NCBI GenBank assembly: GCA_030445745.1
Contig: JASUTE010000010.1
Span: forward strand, 1 to 54,884
DNA length: 54,884 nucleotides
Direction: 5' to 3'
From: Candidatus Cloacimonadota bacterium
GTDB lineage: Bacteria > Cloacimonadota > Cloacimonadia > Cloacimonadales > TCS61
In this document: positions 44,990-53,604 of the stretch, one piece after another
How the letters are laid out: each line of letters begins with the position of its first letter
How positions within the stretch are numbered: the stretch's first letter is position 1
Notes under the pieces: generated by a model
What the model saw: only the letters and a program-made list of their open reading frames with translations
Databases searched by the model: none
Told to the model about the DNA's origin: nothing
Program-made: the position numbers and the translations under genes

Positions 44990-45040
44990 AACTCATCCTG
45001 CTGCCCTTCTCTTTCTCGCAAGCTCGAAGAGAAGGAACAT
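44990..45040. repeat. ~50-bp hairpin repeat, copy 1
   Basis: AACTCATCCTGCTG is followed by a 9-bp inverted repeat CCTTCTCTT / AAGAGAAGG (45005-45013 with 45027-45035) around CTCGCAAGCTCG, then AACAT. A near-identical copy lies at 45795-45849 in the same orientation and a partial one at 45919-45947. It is unrelated to the REP units near the RAYT. Confidence 0.75.
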
Positions 45041-45103
45041 GTCAAAGTCTGAAAGTAAAGAGTAGTATTTATTGTTTTTTTGAATGAAAATCGGAGGTAA
45101 AAA

Positions 45104-45382
45104 ATGACTAGAAAAAAACTTAAAAAAATTATAGGAAAAATGGATGAAAACGATTATGAAAAATTTAGGAAAGATTTTGGAGGTGATGACACTGAAGATG
45201 AATTAATTAGAAACTACATAGATCATCCAGAATGGGAGCCCAGAATATGTCATATACTTGGTTTAAAAACTGAGAAAGAAAAAATGCAGCAAGCAACTAT
45301 TTTCACCGGTTATGCAGCTGTTATTTCTTCAAGTATAGCTTTGATATCGTTAATCGTAACCTTAATTACTATTTATAATTAA
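45104..45382 (+). CDS. Small membrane-anchored protein
   Basis: 92 residues with a good ribosome binding site (GGAGG, seven bases before the ATG). The N-terminal two thirds are charged (RKKLKKIIGKMDENDYEKF, PEWEPRICHILGL) and the C-terminus is one membrane helix (YAAVISSSIALISLIVTLITIY). No family recognised. It sits between two copies of the ~50-bp repeat next to a broken VOC gene. Confidence 0.55.
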   Translation: MTRKKLKKIIGKMDENDYEKFRKDFGGDDTEDELIRNYIDHPEWEPRICHILGLKTEKEKMQQATIFTGYAAVISSSIALISLIVTLITIYN

Positions 45383-45396
45383 AATAGAGGGAAAGC

Positions 45397-45794
45397 ATGA
45401 AATTTAAATTTGATTTGATCGGGTTATTTGTAAAAGATATGCCCAAAATGGTGGAATTTTACCGAATGCTTTAGGCTTGGAAGTAGATTGGGATGGAAAA
45501 GACCCTTATGCCGAGTTCCAGCACAAAGGTATTCGTTTTGCCATGTTCCAAAGAGACAAATTGCCAGAATTATTGGACAAAAAACCATCCTACCCAACAG
45601 GCATAAATGGCTCTTTTGAACTGTCTATAAATGTGGGTAACCCAGAAAACGTCGACAAAACTTATAAGCAATTGCTGCAAAATGGCGCGCAAGCTATTAA
45701 TTAACCAAGAAATGAACCATGGAAGATGCGTTCTGCCATGATTGCTGATCCCGATGGCAACTTAATAGAAATTGCCAGTGATTTTTGGAAGTGA
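45397..45794 (+). pseudogene. Broken VOC/glyoxalase-family gene
   Basis: The start (ATG at 45397 behind AGAGGG) reads KFDLIGLFVKDMPKMVEFYR and then hits a stop. A one-base loss near 45470 would restore FYRxALGLEVDWDGKDPYAEF. The frame then runs through SFELSINVGNPENVDKTYKQLL to an in-frame TAA at 45702-45704, and continues PRNEPWKMRSAMIADPDGNLIEIASDFWK to a TGA at 45794. Together these are all the parts of a VOC (glyoxalase/bleomycin resistance) protein of ~130 residues, inactivated by one frameshift and one nonsense change. Confidence 0.85.
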
Positions 45795-45947
45795 ATAAAC
45801 TCATCCTGCTGTCCTTCTCTTTCTCACAAGCTCGAAGAGAAGGAACATAAGAAGTTGTGAAAGAACTTATGACATATAAAATATAAATGCCAAAAATTTT
45901 AGAAATCACGAATAAAATAGCTCGAAGAGAAGGAACATAAGAAGTTG
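45795..45947. repeat. ~50-bp hairpin repeat, copy 2 and partial copy 3
   Basis: Copy 2 (about 45797-45849) starts right after the VOC pseudogene stop and repeats copy 1 with few changes, including the 9-bp inverted repeat (45813-45821 with 45835-45843). Copy 3 (45919-45947) keeps only the right half, AGCTCGAAGAGAAGGAACAT, followed by AAGAAGTTG, which also follows copy 2. No gene is seen in the rest of the gap to 46067 apart from a terminator. Confidence 0.7.
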
Positions 45948-45990
45948 GGAAGGGAAAAAGAATAATAATTTACCTTCAGTTAATTTTCTT

Positions 45991-46047
45991 AACAAAAATC
46001 TCCCCTTCTCTGCCTGTGACTTGTGCGCCAAACTGGTGCAGAAGGGG
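45991..46047 (-). terminator. Terminator of the beta-propeller/TonB/ABC unit
   Basis: On the minus strand CCCCTTCTGC pairs with GCAGAGAAGGGG (small bulge) across a ~24-nt loop that itself can pair, followed by AGATTTTTGTT. It lies about 20 bp after the beta-propeller stop. Confidence 0.65.
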
Positions 46048-46067
46048 CTGGGGAATAAGTAAAAACC

Positions 46068-47351
46068 CTACTTCACCAACAACATTTTTCTGCTAACTGT
46101 TCCTTGCTTTGTTCGTAACCTATAAAAATAAACTCCGCTAGCAACAGCATTGCCAATATTATCTGTTCCATTCCAAATTAGGTTATGTGCTCCTGAAGCT
46201 AAGTTGCCACTGTAAAGTTGTTTGATTTTTTGTCCTTTCGTGTTAAAAATAGTAATTCCTACCTGACTCGCCTGGCTTAAACTAAAGCTGATTTTGGTTT
46301 CCGGATTAAAAGGATTAGGATAATTGCTTAGGCTTTGCACAAGTGGTGTAGGGATTTCTTCATTTGAAACTGCACTTAATCCAAACTTAACATCAGAAGC
46401 ACCTACTCCCACTTCGTATTGTTGCAATAATTCCAGGCTATCAACGTCATAAAAGTAAATCTCCGAATTTTCCACATAATCCTTAGCATCTACCGAAGCT
46501 AAAATTCCGTTTTGAGCAGCTAAAGAATTTCCGCCTAAAATATCGTTTTCTGCTGGTGTAGACAGCACTTCTAAATTCTGAGTATCGTAGATATAAATTC
46601 CAGCCGGCCAGGCATTTCCTATAAAAGCTTTATTTCCATTGGAAGCTATCGCCTGCGGACAACCACCAAGCTCCAGAGTATACTCCACCTCTTTCTCTAC
46701 AGGATCTATTATCTCAATATTGCCTGGCACATCTACGTAATTACCGGTGCAAACCAAGTGCAATTTATTGCCAACTACCGCAAATTCGCAAGGATTCAAG
46801 CTGGTTTCTATGGTCTTGTAAACAGTAAAATCATCCAGCTCGATTACAGAAACAGTTCCCGGATCATATTCATAGGTAGAAATATCGAAACCGGTATTGG
46901 CTACATACAAAAAATCGTTGTAAACAGCCATTCCCTGAGGGGCTTTGCCAACTTCCAAGCTACCTACCATTTCTTCGGTTTCTAAATCTACCTTATAGAG
47001 CTTATAGCTGTTGTTACCGGTAACATAGCCGTAGTTTCCCACAATTTCAATATCATTGGGATAACTGCTGTCTTCCAAATAGATAGATGCCACCTTTTGG
47101 CCTGTGTTCAAATTGATCTTCTCCAATGTGTTTTCGTAAGTTATTACCACATAAGCAAATTGCTGAGTTAAAGCGATTTTATTGGGTGCGCTGCCCGGAG
47201 TTTGCCCCAAAATTGCAAAGGAATTTTCAACCTGTTGTTCTGCCAAATCAATTTGCGATAGGGTTTGTGAGTTGGAATTGACTACATACACATTTTCGGC
47301 TGCTAACATAGCAAAAATTAAGATTACAAAAATTACAATAAACTTTCTCAT
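46068..47351 (-). CDS. YncE-like beta-propeller with FlgD/T9SS-type sorting domain (BtuG-like candidate)
   Basis: 427 residues. A signal peptide (KFIVIFVILIFAMLAA) is followed by six to seven beta-propeller blades (AENVYVVNSNSQTLSQIDL; YPNDIEIVGNYGYVTGN; PQGMAVYNDFLYVANTG; PCEFAVVGNKLHLVCTG; PQAIASNGNKAFIGNA). LSNYPNPFNPETKISFSL and VASGVYFYRLRT...KMLLVK form the C-terminal FlgD-like sorting domain that directs proteins to the surface in FCB bacteria. It directly follows a B12-type TonB receptor gene. In Bacteroides, BtuG is a surface beta-propeller that binds cobalamin and caps BtuB, so a similar role is inferred here with a different anchoring method. Confidence 0.75.
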   Translation of the reverse strand: MRKFIVIFVILIFAMLAAENVYVVNSNSQTLSQIDLAEQQVENSFAILGQTPGSAPNKIALTQQFAYVVITYENTLEKINLNTGQKVASIYLEDSSYPNDIEIVGNYGYVTGNNSYKLYKVDLETEEMVGSLEVGKAPQGMAVYNDFLYVANTGFDISTYEYDPGTVSVIELDDFTVYKTIETSLNPCEFAVVGNKLHLVCTGNYVDVPGNIEIIDPVEKEVEYTLELGGCPQAIASNGNKAFIGNAWPAGIYIYDTQNLEVLSTPAENDILGGNSLAAQNGILASVDAKDYVENSEIYFYDVDSLELLQQYEVGVGASDVKFGLSAVSNEEIPTPLVQSLSNYPNPFNPETKISFSLSQASQVGITIFNTKGQKIKQLYSGNLASGAHNLIWNGTDNIGNAVASGVYFYRLRTKQGTVSRKMLLVK

Positions 47352-47363
47352 TTCTCCTCCAAT

Positions 47364-49463
47364 TTAACTTTCTTTTAATTCTATTTTCATCCCTGCCTGC
47401 CAATTAAATCCAGGCTCGGGATTAAGTAGATATTTTTGATATTTTGTATTCAGTAGATTGTTCAGTTGCAAATTGCTACTGAGGGCAAATTTTCCTATTC
47501 TTATTCGGTAGGAAACAGCCGCATCCACTGTTTCATAAGCCGGCAAATATCCCCATAGATGGTCGCGGCTTGGCCATCTTTTACCCGTTCGCTGGTAGGA
47601 AACATGTGACTGGAAATTTTCTATATTAAAGTGTAAACCAAGCTTGGTTTTATAGTTAGGGAAATAAGTTAAAAATTTGCCTTCATAAGCACTATTACCA
47701 CTACGATCGTAGGCAAAATTGCGCTGCCAAGAAAAGTGTAATTTTGCCCAGCTACAAAGGGCAATTTTACTTTCCAAATTATAGGAACTTACTTCGGCTC
47801 CACCGATATTTCCCGGTTTCCAACTTAACAGCGATTTATACCAATATATAGAATCTTCCAATTTTTTGCAGCTATAGGTGAATTTAGCATAGGAATCGTG
47901 GTAGGAAATTTGCGAAAATAGTTGATACCCTCGTGATTTTTCCGGTTTCAGGTTAGGATTACCAGCAGTAGCTAGCCCGCCCTTCCAATAAAGATCGTAA
48001 AATGAGGGTAATAGGTAGGAATTTCCCCAGCTAGCTCCCACAGCATACTGCAAAATATTTTCATATTCCAGTTTACCAGAAAGATGATAACTACTGAAAG
48101 CTTGAAAATCGAGCGAATCGCTGCGCTGAGGAATATCGTGGCGCAAACTTAACTTGCCGGTAAATTCACACGGAAACAGCAGCCATTTATTTTGTAGATG
48201 CAAAAAAGCTGCATAATTTGTCATACTGGTTTGAGGCACTGAATTTACCTCAGCTGTTAGTTCTTTATACTCGAAATCTTGCTTTATTATTTCCACCCCA
48301 GGTTCTACTTTTATTTCCTCTTTTTGCCAAACTAGCGAGCTTTTATTGCCATAGCGATTATAGAAATTTTTGCCCACAGTATTCAATATTCCCGAAGATT
48401 TGGAATTATCGTAGCGTGAAAACTCGTGCAATTGGAAAAATCTGCTTTCCCATGAAATTTCCCCAATTTCGCCATTTAAATTAAGCATGTTTTTTAGCGA
48501 TTCACCTTCCAAAAAACATCTATCAAACTGAGTTAAGGAACCAATATTTCCCGGTAATTGTTTGTGATATTTCTGGTAAAAAGTCTTTAGTGCCCATTGC
48601 GAATTACTATTCCAACCCAGTTGCAGCCCTACATCAAACATCTTTTTAGCATTATTTTTTCTCTTTAAATTCTCTTCACCACTAAGCTGGTTATCATAGG
48701 TAAAATCGTTTTGAGCTGTAGTATAAGCTGCGTTTATTCCTATTTGGAATTTAGGAAAATTATGATTAATCTGCAACTGATTTTTGTAATGATCAAAGGA
48801 ACCAAAACTGCTTTGAAAACTGCATGGTTGTGGGTATTGAGTAATAAAATTCACAATTCCGCCTACAGCTCCACTGCCGCCAATTGCGCCAGCATTGGTT
48901 GTAATCACTTCCACCTCACTAACCATTTCCAAGGGTAAAGTAGAAATATCAAATTCCTGACCACTACGGTTCATAGGAATGCCATTTAACATTATCAAGC
49001 TGTACTTGGGATCTAACCCTCCGATAGAGATTGTTTGTTTACTGCTATCTGTTCCCGATTGAGATATTTGCAACTCTGTTTCTGCTTGCAAAGCTGACTG
49101 TAAATCCTGGTTTTGCACTTTTATGATGCGCCCATTAGCCAAATTTGCCAGCTCTTGTGTTTTAGGTAAAATCGAAATTACTTTTACACCTGCTGAAGGC
49201 ACACTTTGTCGCTGCAATTGCACAACAGAAGGTATTTCCGAGCTCGCAAGAGTAAGCTTTTCATAACCCAGACGAGAGAATTGCAGGCTATCCGAGTAAA
49301 TTTCAATCTCAGCAACTCCCTTTTCATTGGAAAGGTAAATTTGCTCTCCACTTTTTATAATAACTCCGGGGATGGGTCGATTAGCTGTATCCACAACCCG
49401 CAAAGTACGCGCTGGCAACAATAAAACGGAAAAAATTACGGCAATTAGCCAGATTCTCTTCAT
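47364..49463 (-). CDS. TonB-dependent receptor (BtuB-like)
   Basis: A 699-residue outer-membrane receptor. A signal peptide is followed by a carboxypeptidase-regulatory-like domain (RPIPGVIIKSGEQIYLSNEKGVAEI), the plug (LQSALQAETELQISQSG; SLIMLNGIPMNRSGQEFDISTLP; GGSGAVGGIVNF) and a 22-strand barrel. The end has LSSNLQLNNLLNTKYQKYLL, the usual TonB receptor C-terminal pattern. Its start overlaps the ABC ATPase stop (ATGA). With a riboswitch-controlled btuFC unit nearby, cobalamin is the likely ligand. An iron chelate is the alternative. Confidence 0.85.
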   Translation of the reverse strand: MKRIWLIAVIFSVLLLPARTLRVVDTANRPIPGVIIKSGEQIYLSNEKGVAEIEIYSDSLQFSRLGYEKLTLASSEIPSVVQLQRQSVPSAGVKVISILPKTQELANLANGRIIKVQNQDLQSALQAETELQISQSGTDSSKQTISIGGLDPKYSLIMLNGIPMNRSGQEFDISTLPLEMVSEVEVITTNAGAIGGSGAVGGIVNFITQYPQPCSFQSSFGSFDHYKNQLQINHNFPKFQIGINAAYTTAQNDFTYDNQLSGEENLKRKNNAKKMFDVGLQLGWNSNSQWALKTFYQKYHKQLPGNIGSLTQFDRCFLEGESLKNMLNLNGEIGEISWESRFFQLHEFSRYDNSKSSGILNTVGKNFYNRYGNKSSLVWQKEEIKVEPGVEIIKQDFEYKELTAEVNSVPQTSMTNYAAFLHLQNKWLLFPCEFTGKLSLRHDIPQRSDSLDFQAFSSYHLSGKLEYENILQYAVGASWGNSYLLPSFYDLYWKGGLATAGNPNLKPEKSRGYQLFSQISYHDSYAKFTYSCKKLEDSIYWYKSLLSWKPGNIGGAEVSSYNLESKIALCSWAKLHFSWQRNFAYDRSGNSAYEGKFLTYFPNYKTKLGLHFNIENFQSHVSYQRTGKRWPSRDHLWGYLPAYETVDAAVSYRIRIGKFALSSNLQLNNLLNTKYQKYLLNPEPGFNWQAGMKIELKES

Positions 49464-50236
49464 TTCAGCTCCGGGTAAATTAGATTGGGATTCTTGGTTA
49501 CTGGATTTTGTATTACCTGAAGTCGAGCATTATATAATCTATGTAAATTTTCTTGATTGATGATCTCTGCGGGCTTGCCATCTGCCAAAACTCTGCCTTG
49601 TTTAAGCATCACTATTCGTTCGCAATACTCAGAAGCCAAATTTATATTGTGCGAAATTAGCAAGATCAATTTACCATCCTGCTTGTTTATCTGGCTTAAA
49701 ATATGCATTATCTCTATCTGATGATTGATATCAAGTTGCGTAAAAGCTTCATCCAGCAGCATGATATCAGTTTGCTGAGCCATGGCTCTGGCAATGGAAA
49801 CGCGCTTTTTCTCGCCTCCACTAAGCTGGCTATACAGTTTGGAAGCATAGTTGCTCAGGTCTAACTTAGCCAAGATCTCTGCTACAATTTGCCTGTCTTT
49901 GTCGGAATAGTTTTGCCAGTAGCCCAAATAGGGAAAACGTCCCATTAGAACCAGCTCTTCTACTGTATAGTCGAACTGCAAACTGAACTCCTGCGAGATC
50001 AAAGCGATGTTTCGAGCCAATTCCCTTTTGCTCCACTTCTGCAGAGAGCGTTTTTTTATTAAAATATCGCCACTAGTGTAGGGTAAATAGCCTACAATGG
50101 TTTTTAATAAAGTGGTTTTACCAGCACCGTTGGGTCCTAAAAGAGCACAGAATTCCCCTTTAGGAAACTCCAGATCTACCTGGTGTAGAATTTCCTGTTC
50201 CCCATATCCTGCTGTTAATTTTTTAATTTCTAACAA
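49460..50236 (-). CDS. btuD: ABC transporter ATPase, BtuD/FhuC family
   Basis: 258 residues with Walker A GPNGAGKTTLLKTI, Q-loop ISQEFSLQF, signature LSGGEKKRVSIARAMAQ, Walker B IMLLDEAFTQLD and the switch SHNINLAS. It is of the class that powers FecCD/BtuC permeases. No other ATPase of this kind is in the window, and btuC-btuF at 52687-54418 lack one, so it probably serves them. No riboswitch is seen in its 5' region. Confidence 0.85.
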   Translation of the reverse strand: MLEIKKLTAGYGEQEILHQVDLEFPKGEFCALLGPNGAGKTTLLKTIVGYLPYTSGDILIKKRSLQKWSKRELARNIALISQEFSLQFDYTVEELVLMGRFPYLGYWQNYSDKDRQIVAEILAKLDLSNYASKLYSQLSGGEKKRVSIARAMAQQTDIMLLDEAFTQLDINHQIEIMHILSQINKQDGKLILLISHNINLASEYCERIVMLKQGRVLADGKPAEIINQENLHRLYNARLQVIQNPVTKNPNLIYPELK

Positions 50237-50344
50237 TTTTTAAACCTTATTTTTTCCTTAATTTTACAGCATAATTAACTGTTTCTAATTAGATAACACA
50301 AATAGCTTTTTCTAAAATTACAAACATATTTTTGCCAAAACTAT

Positions 50345-50372
50345 TTGACAATTCCTACTAATTTACTATGTT
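50345..50372 (+). promoter_or_regulatory. Sigma-70 promoter of the iscR-nifS-iscU unit
   Basis: TTGACA (50345-50350) and TATGTT (50367-50372) with a 16-bp spacer. An imperfect inverted repeat (TTATCC 50371-50376 with GGATAA 50384-50389) overlaps the -10 and the ribosome binding site. This is a good position for autoregulation by the Rrf2 protein. Confidence 0.6.
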
Positions 50373-50392
50373 ATCCCTCAAGAGGATAAAAA

Positions 50393-50809
50393 ATGCATAT
50401 ATCAACGAAAACTGGATACGCTTTAAGAGCCTTGGCAGAGCTGGCAGATGATGAAAAAAAACAGCCAGTTTCCATCGCCCATATCTGCAAAAAGCAAAAC
50501 TTGCCGGCAAAATATATCGAACAGCTGTTTAGGAAGCTAAAAAAGAACGGCATTATAACTAGTGTTCATGGTTCGCGTGGCGGTTATCTTTTAAATCGCA
50601 AAGCAACAGAAATTTCTCTGAAAGATATAATGCAAGCTGTGGACGAAAATATGAACTACACCTATTGTGACAACGACCAGGATCCTCTTGCTTATTGCCA
50701 AGGCAATAATTGCGGTTTTCGTAAAATTTGGGATGAGATACAGACACACTTAGATGATTATTTTTCCTCGATAAAATTAGATAAAATATTAGATAAAATA
50801 AAGGAGTAA
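50393..50809 (+). CDS. iscR: Rrf2/IscR-family transcriptional regulator
   Basis: 138 residues. The N-terminal winged helix (ISTKTGYALRALAELA; HICKKQNLPAKYIEQLFRKLKKNGII; VHGSRGGYLL) is typical of Rrf2 proteins. Three Cys residues (92, 102, 107) lie in the Fe-S region where IscR has its cluster ligands. It is the first gene of an operon with a cysteine desulfurase and an IscU-type scaffold, so it likely senses Fe-S status and represses its own operon. GAGGAT lies six bases before the ATG. Confidence 0.88.
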   Translation: MHISTKTGYALRALAELADDEKKQPVSIAHICKKQNLPAKYIEQLFRKLKKNGIITSVHGSRGGYLLNRKATEISLKDIMQAVDENMNYTYCDNDQDPLAYCQGNNCGFRKIWDEIQTHLDDYFSSIKLDKILDKIKE

Positions 50810-50813
50810 GGAG

Positions 50814-51992
50814 ATGAAAAAACCGATCTATTTGAACAACTGTTTAACCTCGAAGCCAGCACCAGAAGTGATTGAAGCAATGCTTCCCTACTGGCAGGAA
50901 AAGTTCTACTTTCCAGAAAATTTTATGAGCCAGGGTACGCAGATCGAAAGTGATATTGAAAAATACAAACAAGTAGTTGCAGACAGTATAAATGCCAAAC
51001 CCGATGAAATTCATTTTACTACTGGCGGAACTTCGGCCAACAATTTGGCAATTAAAGGTTATTTGATGGCTAATTCGCATAAAGGAAATCATATTATTTG
51101 CTCGCGAGTAGACTACCCGGATCTACTTACCAATGCTGCTTTTTTTGAAAAGAGCGGATTTGAGGTAACTTATCTGGATGCTGATGAAGAAGGATTTATC
51201 GATCTAAAGCAGCTACAACAAGCTATAAAACCGGAGACCATTATGTTCATGACTACCTGGGCCAATCACACTACCGGCACCCTGCAACCTATAGAACAGA
51301 TAAGTAAAATTTTGCAAAAAGCCGATCATAAAATTGCTTTCCACGTAGATGCCGGCCAAGCTTACGGCAAGGTTCCCATCAATGTTGAAGAGATGAAAAT
51401 AGATCTGCTTTCTGTTAGCGCTCACAAAATTCATGGTCCGGTTGGCATTGGTGCGATGTATGTTCGCCAAGGAATTAAACTGGCACCTACCAAACATGGT
51501 ATAAACCGCATCGATGAATACGAAACTGGCGGTATAAATATTGGGCTGATAGCCGGATTTGCCAAAGCCGTAGAGTTAAATTTTTCCAATTTTAACGAAA
51601 ATAACGCTAAATTGCGCCAACTCTCCGATTATTTACTAAAAAAAATCGAAGCTACCATTCCCTACACACTTTTGAACGGCCCGCGTGGTGATAAACGTGC
51701 TCCGCACAATGTCAATATTTCCTTCCGCTACATAGAAGGCGAAGCTATAATGATGATGCTAGATGCGGCTGGAATTATAGTAGCCACTGGTAGCGCCTGT
51801 TTTTCCAAAGGATTAAGCCCCAATTACATTCTTATGGCCATTGGTCGCAATCACGAAGAATCGCATGGCTCGATGAAATTCACACTTAGCCGCTATAACA
51901 CCAAAGAAGAGATCGATTATACAGTAGAAAAACTGGCTGAAATAGTTTCCGAACTTAGAAAAAGAAGTCCATTATATAAAGAGGAGAAATAA
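50814..51992 (+). CDS. Cysteine desulfurase (NifS/IscS family, atypical)
   Basis: A 392-residue PLP enzyme that supplies sulfur for Fe-S clusters. FTTGGTSANNLAIKG and VSAHKIHGPVGIGAMYV (PLP Lys205) are standard, and Cys329 in ATGSACFSK is the persulfide Cys. Two points are unusual: the N-terminal NNAAT-type motif reads NNCLTS, and the usual Glu-His pair that stacks on PLP (SxxEHxAVL) reads SRVDYPDLL, with Tyr101 in place of His. It is coupled to the scaffold gene by TAATG. Confidence 0.88.
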   Translation: MKKPIYLNNCLTSKPAPEVIEAMLPYWQEKFYFPENFMSQGTQIESDIEKYKQVVADSINAKPDEIHFTTGGTSANNLAIKGYLMANSHKGNHIICSRVDYPDLLTNAAFFEKSGFEVTYLDADEEGFIDLKQLQQAIKPETIMFMTTWANHTTGTLQPIEQISKILQKADHKIAFHVDAGQAYGKVPINVEEMKIDLLSVSAHKIHGPVGIGAMYVRQGIKLAPTKHGINRIDEYETGGINIGLIAGFAKAVELNFSNFNENNAKLRQLSDYLLKKIEATIPYTLLNGPRGDKRAPHNVNISFRYIEGEAIMMMLDAAGIIVATGSACFSKGLSPNYILMAIGRNHEESHGSMKFTLSRYNTKEEIDYTVEKLAEIVSELRKRSPLYKEEK

Positions 51993-52612
51993 TGAAATAC
52001 TCACAAAAAGTCTTAGATCATTTTATGCACCCCCACAACATAGGAAAACTGGAATTGCCGGATGCTAAAGCTACTGAAGGTAGCCCTGCCTGTGGTGACC
52101 AGGTTTCCATGTATTTGAAAGTTAACGAAGATAGCAAAGTAATCGAGGATATCAAATTCCAATCCTACGGTTGCGCTTCCAATATTGCTACAGCCTCCAT
52201 TATTACCGATATGGCCAAAGGCAAAACCTTGGATGAAGCTAAAAAACTAACTTGGAAGCAAGCCGCTGATGAGCTGGATGGTTTGCCACCTGCTAAGATG
52301 CATTGTTCAGTGCTGGCTGTAGATACTCTGCGCAAAGCTATCAAAGATTACGAAATAAAACACAACCTGGCCAGCGAAGATGAATTTAAAAAAACCACCA
52401 TTGTAGAAGAGCTGAAACACATTATTTACCCCAAAGTGGGCGAAGATATCGTTTCTCTGAAGATGGTTAAATATGTTGGTTTTGAAAATGGAGTAGCTAC
52501 CGTAGATATCGAAATTCCTAAATTCGACCAGTATCGCCAGAATGTCGCCGATGAAATTCGTGAACATCTGGAAAAATATGACGCGATAAAAAAGGTCGAG
52601 ATCAATATGTAA
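51992..52612 (+). CDS. IscU-type scaffold fused to a MIP18/DUF59 domain
   Basis: 206 residues. Residues 1-120 are an IscU/NifU scaffold with all three cluster Cys residues (Cys34 in SPACGDQ, Cys61 in SYGCASN, Cys105 in MHCSVL) and Asp36, which favours cluster release. Residues 135-206 match the MIP18/PaaD fold (VEELKHIIYPKVGEDIVSLKMV; VATVDIEIP; VEINM), usually a separate Fe-S targeting factor. The fused domain lacks the common Cys of that family (IPKFDQY in its place). It is the last gene of the iscR operon. Confidence 0.85.
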   Translation: MKYSQKVLDHFMHPHNIGKLELPDAKATEGSPACGDQVSMYLKVNEDSKVIEDIKFQSYGCASNIATASIITDMAKGKTLDEAKKLTWKQAADELDGLPPAKMHCSVLAVDTLRKAIKDYEIKHNLASEDEFKKTTIVEELKHIIYPKVGEDIVSLKMVKYVGFENGVATVDIEIPKFDQYRQNVADEIREHLEKYDAIKKVEINM

Positions 52613-52618
52613 TTTTCT

Positions 52619-52651
52619 CAGAAGCCATTCGCCCTCGGCGGATGGCTTCTG
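52619..52651. terminator. Hairpin between convergent iscU-like and btuC genes
   Basis: A 15-bp stem (52619-52633 with 52637-52651, one G-T pair) around a 3-nt loop. There is no T tract on either side, but it sits exactly between two convergent genes and may stop transcription from both. Confidence 0.6.
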
Positions 52652-52686
52652 CACTCATCCCACTATATGCACGTGTAAAGAACTAT

Positions 52687-53604
52687 TTATTTTTTCAACA
52701 TTATCAATATAAAAAAGGGACAGCCGATAAAAGCTGTAATTGTTCCTACCGGAATTTCGATGACCGCGATATGCATTGCTATAAAATCGCATAAAATTAA
52801 TAGGAAGGCTCCGCCCAGGGCTGAAATCGGCATGGAATAAGTTTTATTACCACCCAAAAGTAAACGCACCAAATGCGGAACTACTAAACCCACAAAACCA
52901 ATAATGCCAGCATAGGCAACTGTGAAGCCGGTTAGCAGCGAGCTGATTACAAAAATTCTTTTGCGAACTTTTTTTACGTCCACTCCCAGACTGGTGGCTA
53001 CTAAATCTCCCGTAACCAGTATATTCAGCTGGCGCGAAAGCGAAAACAAATAGGCCATAAGTAATATTGAAACTACCAAAATAACGATAAATATCTGCCA
53101 TTCCAAATTACTGAAAATATGACCTAAATTACCCATTAACACATTCATTATCGAGCTTATGTCATCTTGATTGAGATACATGACCAGCGAAATTAGGGCA
53201 GAAAAGAAGAGTCCGATGATAATGCCGGAAAGCAGTAGGCGGGTTTTGCTGAAAATACCGCCCCAATGCGCTAACTTCCAAACTAAAACCATGGTAAACA
53301 AAGCCCCGGCAAAACCAAACAGCGGCATGAACAGAAAAAATCCTAAAACCGAAGCTAAAATACTGCCAAAAGCAGCTCCCGAGGAAATTCCCAAAATATA
53401 GGGCTCCGCCAAGGGATTATTCAGCATTATCTGGTAGGAATGGCCGATGCCGGCCAGTACCAAACCGGTTAGAAAAGCCAGCAAAAAGCGCGGTAGGCGT
53501 ACTTGCAAGGCTATGAAGCGGGAATCTACCCGAAAACTGAAATAGAAATAGACTAGCAAGCCAAACAGGAGCAATGAAACCAGAGCTAAGATTTTCTTAT
53601 TCAT
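52687..53604 (-). CDS. btuC: BtuC/FecCD-family ABC permease
   Basis: 305 residues, nine to ten membrane helices. PRFLLAFLTGLVLAGIGHSYQIMLNNPLAEPYILGISSGAAFGS is the family signature (PR-hinge and GxxxGAA-type loop), and YAGIIGFVGLVVPHLVRLLLG is the ATPase-contact segment. It overlaps the start region of the btuF gene end by 8 nt. The riboswitch upstream of btuF makes cobalamin the substrate. Confidence 0.92.
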   Translation of the reverse strand: MNKKILALVSLLLFGLLVYFYFSFRVDSRFIALQVRLPRFLLAFLTGLVLAGIGHSYQIMLNNPLAEPYILGISSGAAFGSILASVLGFFLFMPLFGFAGALFTMVLVWKLAHWGGIFSKTRLLLSGIIIGLFFSALISLVMYLNQDDISSIMNVLMGNLGHIFSNLEWQIFIVILVVSILLMAYLFSLSRQLNILVTGDLVATSLGVDVKKVRKRIFVISSLLTGFTVAYAGIIGFVGLVVPHLVRLLLGGNKTYSMPISALGGAFLLILCDFIAMHIAVIEIPVGTITAFIGCPFFILIMLKK

